A DNA stretch of 64,000 nt, taken from positions 87,138 through 151,137 of the forward strand of contig JAFZFP010000021.1 in assembly GCA_017555905.1 (NCBI GenBank), in the 5' to 3' direction. The notes under the pieces are model-generated. The model did no database searches and was not told the DNA's origin. It saw only the letters and a program-made list of their open reading frames with translations. Shown here in pieces: positions 52,380 through 60,781 of the stretch. The translations under genes were made by a program, and so were the position numbers. Source of the DNA: Alistipes sp. Its GTDB lineage: Bacteria; Bacteroidota; Bacteroidia; Bacteroidales; Rikenellaceae. Within the stretch, counting starts at the first letter, position 1; each line of letters opens with the position of its first letter.

Positions 52380-53030
52380 ATGTCTACGTATTATAGAAAT
52401 ATCGTATCGCAGTCGCCAGCAGTATATAATCTGCTTATAGCAAACGTAGTGGCTTACTTGGCTACTATGCTTCTTAATACCAACAGTATATATGCGCTGT
52501 TTGCCCTCTTTCCCACCGAGAGTCCATTCTTCCACTTATGGCAACCAGTGACCTATATGTTCCTTCACGGTGGCTTTTCGCACCTCTTCTTCAATATGTT
52601 TGCCTTGTGGATGTTTGGCCGAGGCTTGGAGGCCGAGATGGGAACTAAGCGCTTCTTGGTTTACTACTTCGTCTGCGGTATCGGTGCAGCCTTGGTGCAA
52701 CTTGGCATCGCCTTTATAGATATTAACAACTTCGAGACACTCAATGAGTTATACGGCTACTTGCGTACCCCAACTGTAGGTGCTTCGGGTGCGGTCTTTG
52801 GTCTGTTGCTCGCCTTTGGTATGATGCATCCCAACGATGTCATTATGTTGCTCATTCCGCCAATCCCAATCAAGGCTAAGTGGTTTGTGGTGATTTACGG
52901 CTGTATCGAGTTGTTCCTCATCATCATCAACGCTCAGGATGGCATTGCACACTTTGCCCACCTTGGCGGTATGTTCTTCGGCTGGTTGCTCTTGGTGTGG
53001 TGGAAGTGGCGTCGTCGCTTCTACTACTAA
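52380..53030 (+). CDS. Rhomboid family intramembrane serine protease
   Basis: The 216-residue protein has about six membrane helices. The catalytic dyad is Ser136 in VGASGAVFG and His194 in HFAHLGG. The HGGFSHLFFNM motif (63-73) with its two histidines is also typical of rhomboids. It cleaves membrane proteins inside the bilayer; the substrate is unknown. It lies between mutL and the EEP-family membrane protein gene. Confidence 0.93.
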   Translation: MSTYYRNIVSQSPAVYNLLIANVVAYLATMLLNTNSIYALFALFPTESPFFHLWQPVTYMFLHGGFSHLFFNMFALWMFGRGLEAEMGTKRFLVYYFVCGIGAALVQLGIAFIDINNFETLNELYGYLRTPTVGASGAVFGLLLAFGMMHPNDVIMLLIPPIPIKAKWFVVIYGCIELFLIIINAQDGIAHFAHLGGMFFGWLLLVWWKWRRRFYY

Positions 53031-53094
53031 TGGCTCGGTCAAGGATTAACACTACACTATTTTACTAAACGACACAAACAATTACTAACCAATA

Positions 53095-53135
53095 GTTCGC
53101 CAGTTACAAACCCTTAAGTGGGACGAAAAGCGAAC
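53095..53135 (+). promoter_or_regulatory. Hairpin in the leader of the EEP-family gene
   Basis: GTTCGC (53095-53100) pairs with GCGAAC (53130-53135), with an inner CCC/GGG. It lies 17 bases before the start codon. Its role is unknown. Confidence 0.3.
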
Positions 53136-53151
53136 ACAAAACATTACTCCT

Positions 53152-54303
53152 ATGTCAAACAACAGCGAGACCTACAGGAATAACCCTCTGGGAAAGCCAC
53201 ACCGACGCGAGAAACACAGCTTCCTCACTGCGCTCTGTGTGATTCTGCTTTTGGCGGTGACACTCTCATTCTCCATCGCCTTGATCATTGCCTACCTCAC
53301 CCCTTACGTGCCACCAGCAGCCTTCGGCTCATTGACCATCGTCGGCATCTTCGCACCTATATTATATATGGTGGTGGCTGTATGCTGCCTCTTGTGGCTC
53401 ATTGCGGCACGTTGGAAGATTGCGGGTGTGGTGGCTCTGTTGCTTATTCCGGGTCTCTTCCGTGTCTCGGACTTCTATAATGTGGATTTCTTGCGCAAGG
53501 TCGAGGAGCCTAAGCAGGCCAGCCATAGTCTCTCGATTATGAGTTATAACCTGCGTGGCTTCCGCAACGACATCTCCTATCGTGCGGTGGATGGCTATGT
53601 CGATTACTTCGCCAATATGGAACTTACAGACGTTGTCTGCTTGCAGGAGTATGCACGCAATATTCAGGGTGTGGAGCGTGTCGATTCGGTCTTTAAGTCG
53701 CGCTATACACATATCTATAGCAACGATGTTGTGGAGGCTGGTGATGTGGTGTTGCGCACCTATAGCCGTCACCCTATCATCGCTTCGGGTAATATCTCTG
53801 GCGAGGGCCGTGGCACGTCGCAGTGGGTTGATGTGGTGGTAAATAAGCGCGATACCGTGCGTATCTTCAATAACCACCTCCACACGATGAGTATCTCGGC
53901 TGTGGATAGCGAGGATATCGAGCAGGGTACTATCTTGCAGGATGGCGACCGTATGCGTAGCATCGTGGACCGCATAGCCAACAACTCCTCTATAAGAGCA
54001 AGTTATGTCGATACATTGCGTAGCGTGGTTATGGAGACCCCATACTCGAATATCGTCTGTGGCGACTTCAACGATACCCCTATGTCGTATGTCTATAAGG
54101 CGCTCAAGAAGCATCACAAGGACGCCTTCGTGGAGAGCGGTAGTGGCTATGGCTACACCTTCAGACCGATGTACGGCACACTGCGTATCGACTACATCCT
54201 TATCTCGGAGGATATGGAGGCGGTGAACTACTACGCCGACGAGAGCATTATCCTTTCGGACCATCTACCTATCAGGGCAGTTGTTAAGTTGCCCAGCAAG
54301 TAG
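53152..54303 (+). CDS. Membrane-anchored endonuclease/exonuclease/phosphatase family protein
   Basis: The 383-residue protein has three N-terminal membrane helices (about 22-100) followed by an EEP hydrolase domain (about 125-380). Motifs are IMSYNLRGF (metal Asn), CLQEYA (metal Glu), NNHLHTMSI, CGDFNDTPMSYVY (catalytic Asp/Asn), RIDYILIS and LSDHLPIRAVV (catalytic His). Members cut phosphodiester bonds in nucleic acids or lipids. The membrane anchor suggests a periplasmic or envelope substrate. It starts 121 bases after the rhomboid gene. Confidence 0.9.
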   Translation: MSNNSETYRNNPLGKPHRREKHSFLTALCVILLLAVTLSFSIALIIAYLTPYVPPAAFGSLTIVGIFAPILYMVVAVCCLLWLIAARWKIAGVVALLLIPGLFRVSDFYNVDFLRKVEEPKQASHSLSIMSYNLRGFRNDISYRAVDGYVDYFANMELTDVVCLQEYARNIQGVERVDSVFKSRYTHIYSNDVVEAGDVVLRTYSRHPIIASGNISGEGRGTSQWVDVVVNKRDTVRIFNNHLHTMSISAVDSEDIEQGTILQDGDRMRSIVDRIANNSSIRASYVDTLRSVVMETPYSNIVCGDFNDTPMSYVYKALKKHHKDAFVESGSGYGYTFRPMYGTLRIDYILISEDMEAVNYYADESIILSDHLPIRAVVKLPSK

Positions 54304-54357
54304 TTGGCTGTAGGCATAGGGTAGGCCACTAAGAAAGAGAAAAATTAGGGTAAATAA

Positions 54358-54389
54358 TTTTGCAGATTGGAATTATTTATTTACCTTTG
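54358..54389 (+). promoter_or_regulatory. rpmI-rplT promoter
   Basis: TTTTG (54358-54362), 19 bases, TACCTTTG (54382-54389): an ideal Bacteroidetes promoter, 34 bases before the rpmI start. Confidence 0.8.
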
Positions 54390-54423
54390 CGCGCTATTAA
54401 TAACTAATTAACACTTTGTAACA

Positions 54424-54618
54424 ATGCCAAAAATGAAAACAAATGCCGCTGCAAAGAAGCGTTTTTCTTTCACCGGCACAGGTAAGATCAAGCGTAAGCA
54501 CGCTTATCACAGTCACATCCTGACCAAAAAGACTAACAAGCGTAAGCGTAACCTTTGCTACTCAGGTACAGTTGCTCCAGCTGATGAGGCTAAGATCAAG
54601 CAGTTGCTCGTTAAGTAA
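54424..54618 (+). CDS. rpmI: 50S ribosomal protein L35
   Basis: The 64-residue basic protein matches L35: [34 protein letters not shown] followed by a KRKRNL stretch. It is part of the large ribosomal subunit. It has a strong promoter of its own. The usual upstream gene infC is not here; the gene before it is an EEP-family hydrolase. rplT follows after 120 bases. Confidence 0.97.
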   Translation: MPKMKTNAAAKKRFSFTGTGKIKRKHAYHSHILTKKTNKRKRNLCYSGTVAPADEAKIKQLLVK

Positions 54619-54738
54619 TTTACGAGTGGCGTAAAGAAGTAGCACACAACACTTTATTTTATTAACAAACGGAGCGAAGTAGCCCCAAAGAGTGAGAGAG
54701 AATCCCACCGCTACCAACTCTATCAAAAACTTTAAACT
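54619..54738 (+). promoter_or_regulatory. rpmI-rplT intergenic leader, possible L20 control region
   Basis: The 120-base gap is long for this gene pair. It begins with a small hairpin TTTACG/CGTAAA (54619-54635) and holds a possible AGAGT/ACTCT pairing nearer rplT. L20 represses its own operon in several bacteria by binding the leader mRNA; a similar role here is inference only. Confidence 0.35.
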
Positions 54739-55083
54739 ATGCCACGTTCAGTCAATGCTGTTGCGTCACGCGCAAGAAGAAAGAAGGTTTTGAAACTTGC
54801 CAAGGGTAACTTTGGTTCAAGGGGAAACGTATGGACAGTTGCGAAAAATACTGTCGAGAAGGGTTTGCAGTTTGCCTATGCACACCGTCGTGAGAAGAAG
54901 AGAAATTATCGTTCATTGTGGATTGTACGTATCAACGCTGCAGTTCGTATGTACGGTATGACTTATTCAGAGTTTATTGGCAAGATGAATGTTAAGGGTA
55001 TCGCTTTGAACCGTAAGGTTTTGGCTGACCTTGCACTCAACGAGCCTAAGGCATTTGAGGCAATTGTTAATGCAGTTAAATAG
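54739..55083 (+). CDS. rplT: 50S ribosomal protein L20
   Basis: The 114-residue protein matches L20 throughout: [22 protein letters not shown] at the start, then the long helix with [19 protein letters not shown] and [11 protein letters not shown]. It binds 23S rRNA early in assembly of the large subunit. It is followed by a strong terminator. Confidence 0.97.
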   Translation: MPRSVNAVASRARRKKVLKLAKGNFGSRGNVWTVAKNTVEKGLQFAYAHRREKKRNYRSLWIVRINAAVRMYGMTYSEFIGKMNVKGIALNRKVLADLALNEPKAFEAIVNAVK

Positions 55084-55130
55084 TACATATTGCTGTAGGT
55101 TGAGCCGTTAAGGAGCAACACAAAGCAACA

Positions 55131-55167
55131 CCCCCGCGAGGTAATACCTTTCGGGGGATTTTTTTTA
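55131..55167 (+). terminator. rplT terminator
   Basis: CCCCCG (55131-55136) pairs with CGGGGG (55152-55157), with an inner AGGT/ACCT, followed by a run of seven to eight T residues. Confidence 0.92.
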
Positions 55168-55205
55168 CTCTTTCATCTCTCCTCTTTGCTCTTTCCTCTC
55201 TTCAA

Positions 55206-55236
55206 ATCAAAAAGGGCCACCCGAAGGCGACCCTTT
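55206..55236 (-). terminator. Phosphoglucomutase gene terminator
   Basis: On the minus strand GGGTCGCC pairs with GGTGGCCC around a TTCG loop, followed by TTTTTGATT. It lies 24 bases past the stop of the phosphomutase gene. Confidence 0.85.
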
Positions 55237-55256
55237 CACACTATCTTTGTCGAACA

Positions 55257-57002
55257 CTATAGGTTCAACTCCTTTGCGATGTCCTCAAGTTTCTTGTCCA
55301 AGGCCTTGAGCGTCTCGTCGAACTTATCCACAGACTCCAACTTAGCCTTAACACCGAAGTAGAACTTAATCTTAGGCTCGGTACCTGATGGGCGTACTGA
55401 GACCTTAGTGCCATCCTCAGTGAGCCACTGAAGCACGTTGCTGGCCTCGTCGATGCCCTCGATAGGCTTGCGCTGGCCTGTGCGCACGTCAATCTCCTCC
55501 AAGGTCTTGTAGTCGAGGATAGTGACTACTGGAGAGCCGAGGATAGCCTTAGGAGGTGTCTGGCGGTAGTCCACCATCATCTGCTGAATCTCGGCAGCAC
55601 CATCCTTGCCCTTGCGAACCACGTTCACCAAGCCCTCACGGAAGAAACCATACTTAACGTACAACTGCTGGAGCCACTCATAGAGGGTGATGCCCATAGT
55701 GTCGCGAGCCCACGCAGCAGCCTCAGCAACCAACGTAATAGCAGCAACACCATCCTTGTCGCGAACGAAGTCGCCAGGGAGGTAGCCGAATGACTCCTCG
55801 CCACCACCGATATACTTTGTCTTGCCCTCCTGCTCGCGGATGATCTTAGCGATATACTTGAAGCCTGTGAGGCAGTTGTAGCACTTAACGCCGAAGTGCT
55901 CTGCAACAGCATCAGGCATCATTGAGGTCACGATGGTCTTCACGACGAACTCCTTGCCTGTGATCTTGCCTAACTCTGCCCAGCGAGTGAGCTGGTAGCA
56001 CATAAGCAACACGAGTGTCTGGTTACCGTTGAGCAATACGTAGTCGCCCGTACCTGTGCGCAAAGCAACACCCAAGCGGTCAGCATCGGGGTCGGTAGCC
56101 ATAGCGAAGTCGGCACCCTCCTTCTCGGCAAGCTCGATAGCCATAGCCATAGTCTTGCGCTCCTCGGGGTTTGGAGAGGCAACAGTAGGGAAGTTGCCGT
56201 CGAGTACCATCTGCTCCTCGACACATATAATATTGTTGAAGCCGTAGTTTCTCAACGACTGTGGAACGAGCTTCACACCAGCACCGTGCAATGGGGTGTA
56301 GACGATCTTCATATCGTTGTACTTAGCCACCGCCTCAGGCGAGAGCGAGAGGGCCTTGATAGCCTCCAAATAGCGCTTGTCGAACTCCTCGCCAAGGATG
56401 TGGATATTCTCTGGGTTCTTGCCCACCAAGACCTGCTCGATGTCGGTAACCTTCTGCACCTCGGCGATGATGTTTACGTCGTGTGGAGAGGTGACCTGCG
56501 AGCCATCGTTCCAGTATGCCTTGTAGCCGTTGTACTCCTTAGGGTTGTGTGACGCAGTGACCATAACACCCGACTGGCAACCGAGTTCGCGGATGGCGAA
56601 ACTAAGTTCTGGGGTAGGGCGCAAAGCGTCGAAAAGATATACGGTAAAGCCGTTTGAGGCGAAGATATCTGCCACACGCTCAGCGAACATACGCGAGTTG
56701 TTGCGGCTATCGTGAGAGATGGCAACTTTGATTTGCTCGCCTGCGAAGTTGAGTTTAAGGTAGTTCGCAAGTCCCTGAGTAGCAGCACCTACGGTGTAGA
56801 TATTCATACGATTAGTACCTACGCCCATAATGCCACGCAGACCGCCCGTACCAAACTCGAGATCCTTGTAGAAACTCTCAACAAGTTCGTTGGGGTTGTT
56901 CTCTATGAGCAAACGCACCTGCTCCTTAGTTGCCTCGTCGTACTTGCCATCGAGCCAAGCCTGTGCCTTCGCCATTACCTGTGGGTCCAAATTGTTAGCC
57001 AT
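55257..57002 (-). CDS. Phosphoglucomutase/phosphomannomutase (alpha-D-phosphohexomutase)
   Basis: The 581-residue enzyme has all four motifs of the superfamily: phosphoserine loop TASHNPKEYNGYK, metal loop TDPDADRLGVA, sugar loop GGGEESFGYLPG, and phosphate loop RPSGTEPKIKFYFG. The length fits the PgcA-like group that interconverts glucose-1- and glucose-6-phosphate; mannose activity is possible. It supplies sugar nucleotides for envelope polysaccharides and links them to glycolysis. It is monocistronic and divergent from dnaA. Confidence 0.95.
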   Translation of the reverse strand: MANNLDPQVMAKAQAWLDGKYDEATKEQVRLLIENNPNELVESFYKDLEFGTGGLRGIMGVGTNRMNIYTVGAATQGLANYLKLNFAGEQIKVAISHDSRNNSRMFAERVADIFASNGFTVYLFDALRPTPELSFAIRELGCQSGVMVTASHNPKEYNGYKAYWNDGSQVTSPHDVNIIAEVQKVTDIEQVLVGKNPENIHILGEEFDKRYLEAIKALSLSPEAVAKYNDMKIVYTPLHGAGVKLVPQSLRNYGFNNIICVEEQMVLDGNFPTVASPNPEERKTMAMAIELAEKEGADFAMATDPDADRLGVALRTGTGDYVLLNGNQTLVLLMCYQLTRWAELGKITGKEFVVKTIVTSMMPDAVAEHFGVKCYNCLTGFKYIAKIIREQEGKTKYIGGGEESFGYLPGDFVRDKDGVAAITLVAEAAAWARDTMGITLYEWLQQLYVKYGFFREGLVNVVRKGKDGAAEIQQMMVDYRQTPPKAILGSPVVTILDYKTLEEIDVRTGQRKPIEGIDEASNVLQWLTEDGTKVSVRPSGTEPKIKFYFGVKAKLESVDKFDETLKALDKKLEDIAKELNL

Positions 57003-57056
57003 AGTTATAAGATTTTTTTATAGGTTGAAATTAGTATCCGCAAAAATTATAATATG

Positions 57057-57064
57057 CAAATATA
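57057..57064 (-). promoter_or_regulatory. Possible phosphoglucomutase promoter -7 (TATATTTG)
   Basis: On the minus strand TATATTTG lies 54 bases before the start of the phosphomutase gene; the -33 position is A/T-rich without a clear TTG. Confidence 0.45.
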
Positions 57065-57185
57065 CGAAAAAATCGTAAAATATAATAGTATCAGCGAATT
57101 AAATTTTCGGGCAAAAAAATCACTGAAAATGCCATATCAAAAAAAACGAATTTTGCAACTCTTTTTTATGATTATTTTAATAAAA

Positions 57186-57194
57186 TTATCCACA
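57186..57194 (+). promoter_or_regulatory. Consensus DnaA box upstream of dnaA
   Basis: TTATCCACA is a perfect DnaA box. It overlaps a -7-like CATCTTTG (57193-57200), the best promoter candidate for dnaA, which suggests autoregulation. The 355-base gap 57003-57357 is very A/T-rich, but I see only one perfect box, so a full oriC is not shown. Confidence 0.65.
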
Positions 57195-57307
57195 TCTTTG
57201 CAGTGTCAAAAGGGCCTTAACGAGACTCTCGTGACGAGGCCGACAAAGCAAAAGATATAGTAAAAAACGTAACTCGTTGAGACAGAGCAGAGACGCCTGT
57301 TTCGGGG

Positions 57308-57325
57308 CGTTATCGCCTTATAACG
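57308..57325 (+). promoter_or_regulatory. Small hairpin in the dnaA leader
   Basis: CGTTAT (57308-57313) pairs with ATAACG (57320-57325), 33 bases before the dnaA start. Confidence 0.35.
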
Positions 57326-57357
57326 ATAGCACAAAGATAATAAATTTTTGGGACACA

Positions 57358-58764
57358 ATGATGCAAACTGAGAAATATAGTGAGGTATGGCAGGACTGCC
57401 TTGATAAACTCCGTCTCCAGATGACCGAGGAGGAGTTTGTTAAGTGGTTTGAGCCTATCAGACCTTTGGGTTTCGATGGCGCTAACCTCCGTTTGCGTGT
57501 GCCCAACGAGAGCTTTATCGCAAGCATCGAGAAGCGATATATGCACCATCTTCGCCCTATCATTGCGGAGATGTATGGTACTGATACTCAGTTGCATTAC
57601 GCTATCCCTCGCAAGCCACAACAGCCCTCTTCGGAGTCTACCTCTATGGCTATCCCTCAGGGTGTGAAGCCTACCGACACCGCCCAGATTAAGAATCCTT
57701 TCGTGATTCCTGGCCTGCCTAAGCGCATTATGTTCGACCCTCAGCTCAACTCGAACTACACCTTCGAGAACCATATCGAGGGAGAGTGCAACCGCTTGGC
57801 TCGTTCGGCAGGTATGGCGATTTCGGTATCTCCAGGTAGCAACGCATTCAACCCCTTGTACATCTATGGTGATTCGGGATTGGGTAAGACTCACATCGTT
57901 CAGGCTATCGGCCACGAGGTGCGTCAGCGTCACCCAGAGTTGCAGGTGCTCTACGTCTCGATGAACAAGTTCCAGGCGCAGTTCCAGACAGCCTACAAGA
58001 ATGGTGAGATTACAGACTTCATCCACTTCTACCAGATGGTTGATGTCTTGATTATCGACGACATCCAGGAACTTACTGGAAAGACTGGTACGCAGAACGC
58101 CTTCTTCAACATCTTTAACCACCTGCAGTTGGCGGGCAAGCAACTTATCCTCACCTCGGATAAGCCACCCGTGGAACTCAAGGATATCGAGGAGCGTCTG
58201 CTCACACGTTTCAAGTGGGGACTCTCGGCTTACCTCAGTGTACCCGACTACGAGACTAAACTCAAGATTATCCGTGCTAAGGCACAGCGTCTCGGCGCAC
58301 ATATCCCCGAGGATGTAGTAGCATACTTGGCCGATAACATCTCGGCTAACGTGCGCGAGATAGAGGGCGCGTTATCCTCACTCATTGCAAATGCCTCGTT
58401 CCTCGGACGCAAGGTGACCATCTCCTTGGCTAAGGATATCCTCAAGGTATATGTGAAGCTCACACAGCGCGAGATCACCATCGACAGCATCGTCAAGGTG
58501 GTATGCGACTACTACGGCATAGACCTCGACACCTTCAACTCGGCAAAGCGTACACGCGACGTGGCACAGGCTCGTCAGGTGGCTATGTATCTTGCTAAGC
58601 AGCACACCAAGTCGCCACTCACAGTGATTGGCTCAGCCATCGGTGGTCGTAACCACGCTACCGTACTCCACAGTTGCAAGGCCGTGACCGATATGATTGA
58701 CACGGATAAGCAGTTTAAGGGGCAGATTGAGGAGATTGAGCGTATAGTTCTCGGTAAGCAGTAG
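57358..58764 (+). CDS. dnaA: Chromosomal replication initiator protein DnaA
   Basis: DnaA has an N-terminal domain (EVWQDCLDKLRLQMTEEEFVKWFEPI), a variable linker (about 95-140), an AAA+ domain with Walker A GDSGLGKTHIV and Walker B VLIIDDIQ, and the DNA-binding domain IV with RDVAQARQVAMYLAKQ and GGRNHATVLHSC. I chose the start at 57358 (MMQTEKYS), 468 residues. The ATG at 57277 would add 27 residues that do not resemble DnaA and lie in the A/T-rich leader. A DnaA box lies upstream. It is intact. Confidence 0.95.
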   Translation: MMQTEKYSEVWQDCLDKLRLQMTEEEFVKWFEPIRPLGFDGANLRLRVPNESFIASIEKRYMHHLRPIIAEMYGTDTQLHYAIPRKPQQPSSESTSMAIPQGVKPTDTAQIKNPFVIPGLPKRIMFDPQLNSNYTFENHIEGECNRLARSAGMAISVSPGSNAFNPLYIYGDSGLGKTHIVQAIGHEVRQRHPELQVLYVSMNKFQAQFQTAYKNGEITDFIHFYQMVDVLIIDDIQELTGKTGTQNAFFNIFNHLQLAGKQLILTSDKPPVELKDIEERLLTRFKWGLSAYLSVPDYETKLKIIRAKAQRLGAHIPEDVVAYLADNISANVREIEGALSSLIANASFLGRKVTISLAKDILKVYVKLTQREITIDSIVKVVCDYYGIDLDTFNSAKRTRDVAQARQVAMYLAKQHTKSPLTVIGSAIGGRNHATVLHSCKAVTDMIDTDKQFKGQIEEIERIVLGKQ

Positions 58765-58767
58765 AGA

Positions 58768-58971
58768 CTTTGCTGTTATAACAGCGCATCTACTGCCGCT
58801 AACGAATTATCTCAGCAATGGGCAGTACGCCCAAGTACAGCCCATCGCCTCGAAATTCGCCGAGCGTTGTATCTGCACTATTCTAACAACAAAGTGGTGG
58901 GGACTGGTGTATGTAAACTCCGCTTTTTCGAACTTCGTGCGCCTAAAATTAGCGCTTGTTATACAACTTCT
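58768..58971. repeat. Dispersed intergenic repeat, copy 2
   Basis: The first box (58768-58806) matches 37106-37144 at 36 of 39 bases, and the end box (58913-58971) is identical to 37204-37262. It begins four bases after the dnaA stop. Between the boxes lies the first unit of a 55-base direct repeat. ORFs over this region (58867-59094, 58907-59194) are products of the repeat and not genes. Confidence 0.75.
58840..58894. repeat. 55-base direct repeat, unit 1
   Basis: Identical over all 55 bases to 58993-59047. The start-to-start distance is 153 bases. Similar GT/G-rich DNA follows each unit. Confidence 0.8.
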
Positions 58972-58992
58972 CGGCTACTGGTCACGTGTTTT

Positions 58993-59047
58993 GCCCATCG
59001 CCTCGAAATTCGCCGAGCGTTGTATCTGCACTATTCTAACAACAAAG
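58993..59047. repeat. 55-base direct repeat, unit 2
   Basis: Second, identical unit of the repeat at 58840-58894. With the dispersed repeat it accounts for most of the 401-base gap 58765-59165 after dnaA. Confidence 0.8.
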
Positions 59048-59103
59048 AGGGGGTGGCTGGTGTTTGCAGTCTCTATAACGACATATCTAAATAGGTATAT
59101 AAT

Positions 59104-59138
59104 AAGAGCGTATCCTTTCGTGGGTACGCTCTTGTTGT
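59104..59138. terminator. Terminator between dnaA and the unknown gene
   Basis: AAGAGCGTA (59104-59112) pairs with TACGCTCTT (59125-59133), followed by GTTGTG. It separates convergent units. Confidence 0.7.
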
Positions 59139-59165
59139 GTTGTCTTGGGCTGAGAGGGGGAGGGG

Positions 59166-59741
59166 TTAGTTCACCACCTCGGCATTTACCTTGACGTAGT
59201 TATAGCCCATACGGCGCAACTGCACGGCAACGCCAGCCTCGAACATAACCTTCGTGGTGCGGGCGAAGATATGGAAGGCCATAACGCTCTGCGCCTCGAT
59301 CTGCTCCTTGCGGATGAGTGACAAGGCACGCTCGGCACAGCCACGAATCAACTCCTCCAACTTCGTAGCACCCTCGCTCTCAAGGGGCAAGCAGAGCAAG
59401 ACCTCGGTGATATACTCGTCCATATAGTCGAAGCCACGGGGCTCGCAGAACATCTTATGGAAGTCCTCCTCCGCAGCGTAGCGGTTCCACTCCTTATCCC
59501 AGAGTACGGCACAGCCCATACCCATATACATAGCCCAGGCGATGGCTACCAAGGGGTACTTGGCAATCTCGGGCACGGCATCGGCCATATATGATGGTGC
59601 CGAAGAGCGCCACTTCTCGTTCAACTCCTCCACCTCGAGGAGTTGTCCATCCAGCTCCTTATGCTGGCTGAGGTACTCGACAACGGCTTTGCGGAGTCCC
59701 TCCTCATATCTATTTAGCAAGTCGTGTTGCTGTTCTGTCAT
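59166..59741 (-). CDS. Conserved-looking cytoplasmic protein of unknown function
   Basis: The 191-residue protein has no signal peptide and is mostly helical. A hydrophobic stretch near residues 60-80 (YPLVAIAWAMYMGMGCAVLW) is not a convincing membrane helix because it is flanked by conserved aromatic and charged residues. I do not recognise the family. It starts one base after the flavin reductase stop, so it is the last gene of the valS-rnhA-flavin reductase unit. Confidence 0.8.
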   Translation of the reverse strand: MTEQQHDLLNRYEEGLRKAVVEYLSQHKELDGQLLEVEELNEKWRSSAPSYMADAVPEIAKYPLVAIAWAMYMGMGCAVLWDKEWNRYAAEEDFHKMFCEPRGFDYMDEYITEVLLCLPLESEGATKLEELIRGCAERALSLIRKEQIEAQSVMAFHIFARTTKVMFEAGVAVQLRRMGYNYVKVNAEVVN

Positions 59742-59742
59742 A

Positions 59743-60339
59743 CTATCTCTTTCGTTTAGTTGTTTTCTTGCGTACCGACCAGCCGAAGTGGCCGATAAGT
59801 TTTCCTAAGGTGAAGTACTCGCCGTGGGAGTAGACGATGGGCTTGGCCTTGTCCAACGAGAACTTGCCCGTCTCAGGGTCTATGAAGCGCTCGTCGGCCT
59901 CGATGCCCACCACGTCGGCGATGAACATATCGTGGGAGCCGAGTTCCACAACCTCGCGCACCTTACAGCAAATCGAGAGGGGTGACTCCCCGATGATAGG
60001 GGCCGAGATATGGGGGTTGGACATAGGTGTAAGGCCCGTAGCCTCCCACTTGTTGTTATCCTTGCCTGAGCGCACACCACACCAATCCGTGGCGTGGGCC
60101 ATCTCCTCGGTGGTGAGGTTGATGGCGAACTCGCCCGTGCGACGTATGATGTCGTAGGAGTGGCGCTCCTTGCGCACCGAGATATAGCACATCGGAGGGT
60201 TGGTACATACCGTACCCGTCCACGCTATGGTGAGCATATTATACTCCTCGGGGGTAGCACCACAGGTGACCAACACCGCGGGGAGGGGGTAGATGAGTGT
60301 GCCTGGCTTCCAGGACTCCTTCTTAAACTTCTCCGTCAT
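59743..60339 (-). CDS. Flavin reductase family protein (FMN-binding split barrel)
   Basis: The 198-residue protein is of the flavin reductase-like family. It has the LPAVLVTCGA start of the barrel, the TIAWTGTVCTNPPMCYISVRKERHSYDII flavin region and FAINLTTEEMAHATDWCGVRSG. It binds FMN and probably reduces it or uses it as cofactor; the partner is unknown. Its first 17 bases overlap the end of rnhA, indicating translational coupling. Confidence 0.9.
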   Translation of the reverse strand: MTEKFKKESWKPGTLIYPLPAVLVTCGATPEEYNMLTIAWTGTVCTNPPMCYISVRKERHSYDIIRRTGEFAINLTTEEMAHATDWCGVRSGKDNNKWEATGLTPMSNPHISAPIIGESPLSICCKVREVVELGSHDMFIADVVGIEADERFIDPETGKFSLDKAKPIVYSHGEYFTLGKLIGHFGWSVRKKTTKRKR

Positions 60340-60781
60340 AGCCTACATCTTCTAAGAGGTTGGGGGCGAGGGCCGCGGCGACGGCCAACTCGTCACACCT
60401 ATTGTTCTCCACCGTCGAGGCGTGGCCCTTGACCCACACGAAGCGCACATTATGGCGACGATAGACCCTAAGGAAGCGCATCCAGAGGTCGGGGTTCTTC
60501 TTCCCTGCAAAGCCCTTGCGCTCCCAGCCGAAGAGCCAGCGCTGATTGACTGCTTCGACGACATACTTAGAGTCGGAGTAGAGCGTCACCGTGGAGCCCT
60601 CGAACTTGAGGGCCTCCAGGGCAACACATACTGCCATAAGTTCCATACGGTTGTTGGTCGTAAGGCGGTAGCCTGCCGAGAGCTCCTTGCGGTGGGGGCC
60701 CGACAGCAGCACTACGCCATAGCCTCCAGGGCCGGGGTTACCACGTGCCGACCCATCGGTATATATGGTTATCTCTGCCAT
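60323..60781 (-). CDS. rnhA: Ribonuclease HI
   Basis: The 152-residue protein has the catalytic carboxylates of RNase HI: Asp9 (YTDGS), Glu47 (NNRMELMA), Asp70 (YSDSKYV) and Asp130 (NRCDELA), with His120 in VKGHA. It removes RNA from RNA-DNA hybrids. The start overlaps the valS stop by one base (TAATG), and the end overlaps the flavin reductase gene by 17 bases. Confidence 0.96.
   Translation of the reverse strand: MAEITIYTDGSARGNPGPGGYGVVLLSGPHRKELSAGYRLTTNNRMELMAVCVALEALKFEGSTVTLYSDSKYVVEAVNQRWLFGWERKGFAGKKNPDLWMRFLRVYRRHNVRFVWVKGHASTVENNRCDELAVAAALAPNLLEDVGYDGEV

Noticed and set aside
53362-54264. Minus-strand ORF (300 residues) opposite the EEP-family gene
   Set aside because: Shadow ORF with biased composition and no family signature.
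55167-55205. T/C-rich tract as a CRISPR-like or tandem array
   Set aside because: Irregular CTCTTT units without regular spacing; at most a remnant arm of the palindrome family.
57054-57260. Small ORF in the dnaA upstream region
   Set aside because: A/T-rich composition, spans the DnaA box and promoter, no homology recognised.
57310-58302. Minus-strand ORF (330 residues) opposite dnaA
   Set aside because: Antisense to a certain gene, no motifs.
58907-59194. Plus-strand ORFs downstream of dnaA
   Set aside because: They are made of the repeated DNA; the shared peptide with the ORF at 37164-37400 comes from the 59-base repeat, and there is no ribosome or promoter signal.
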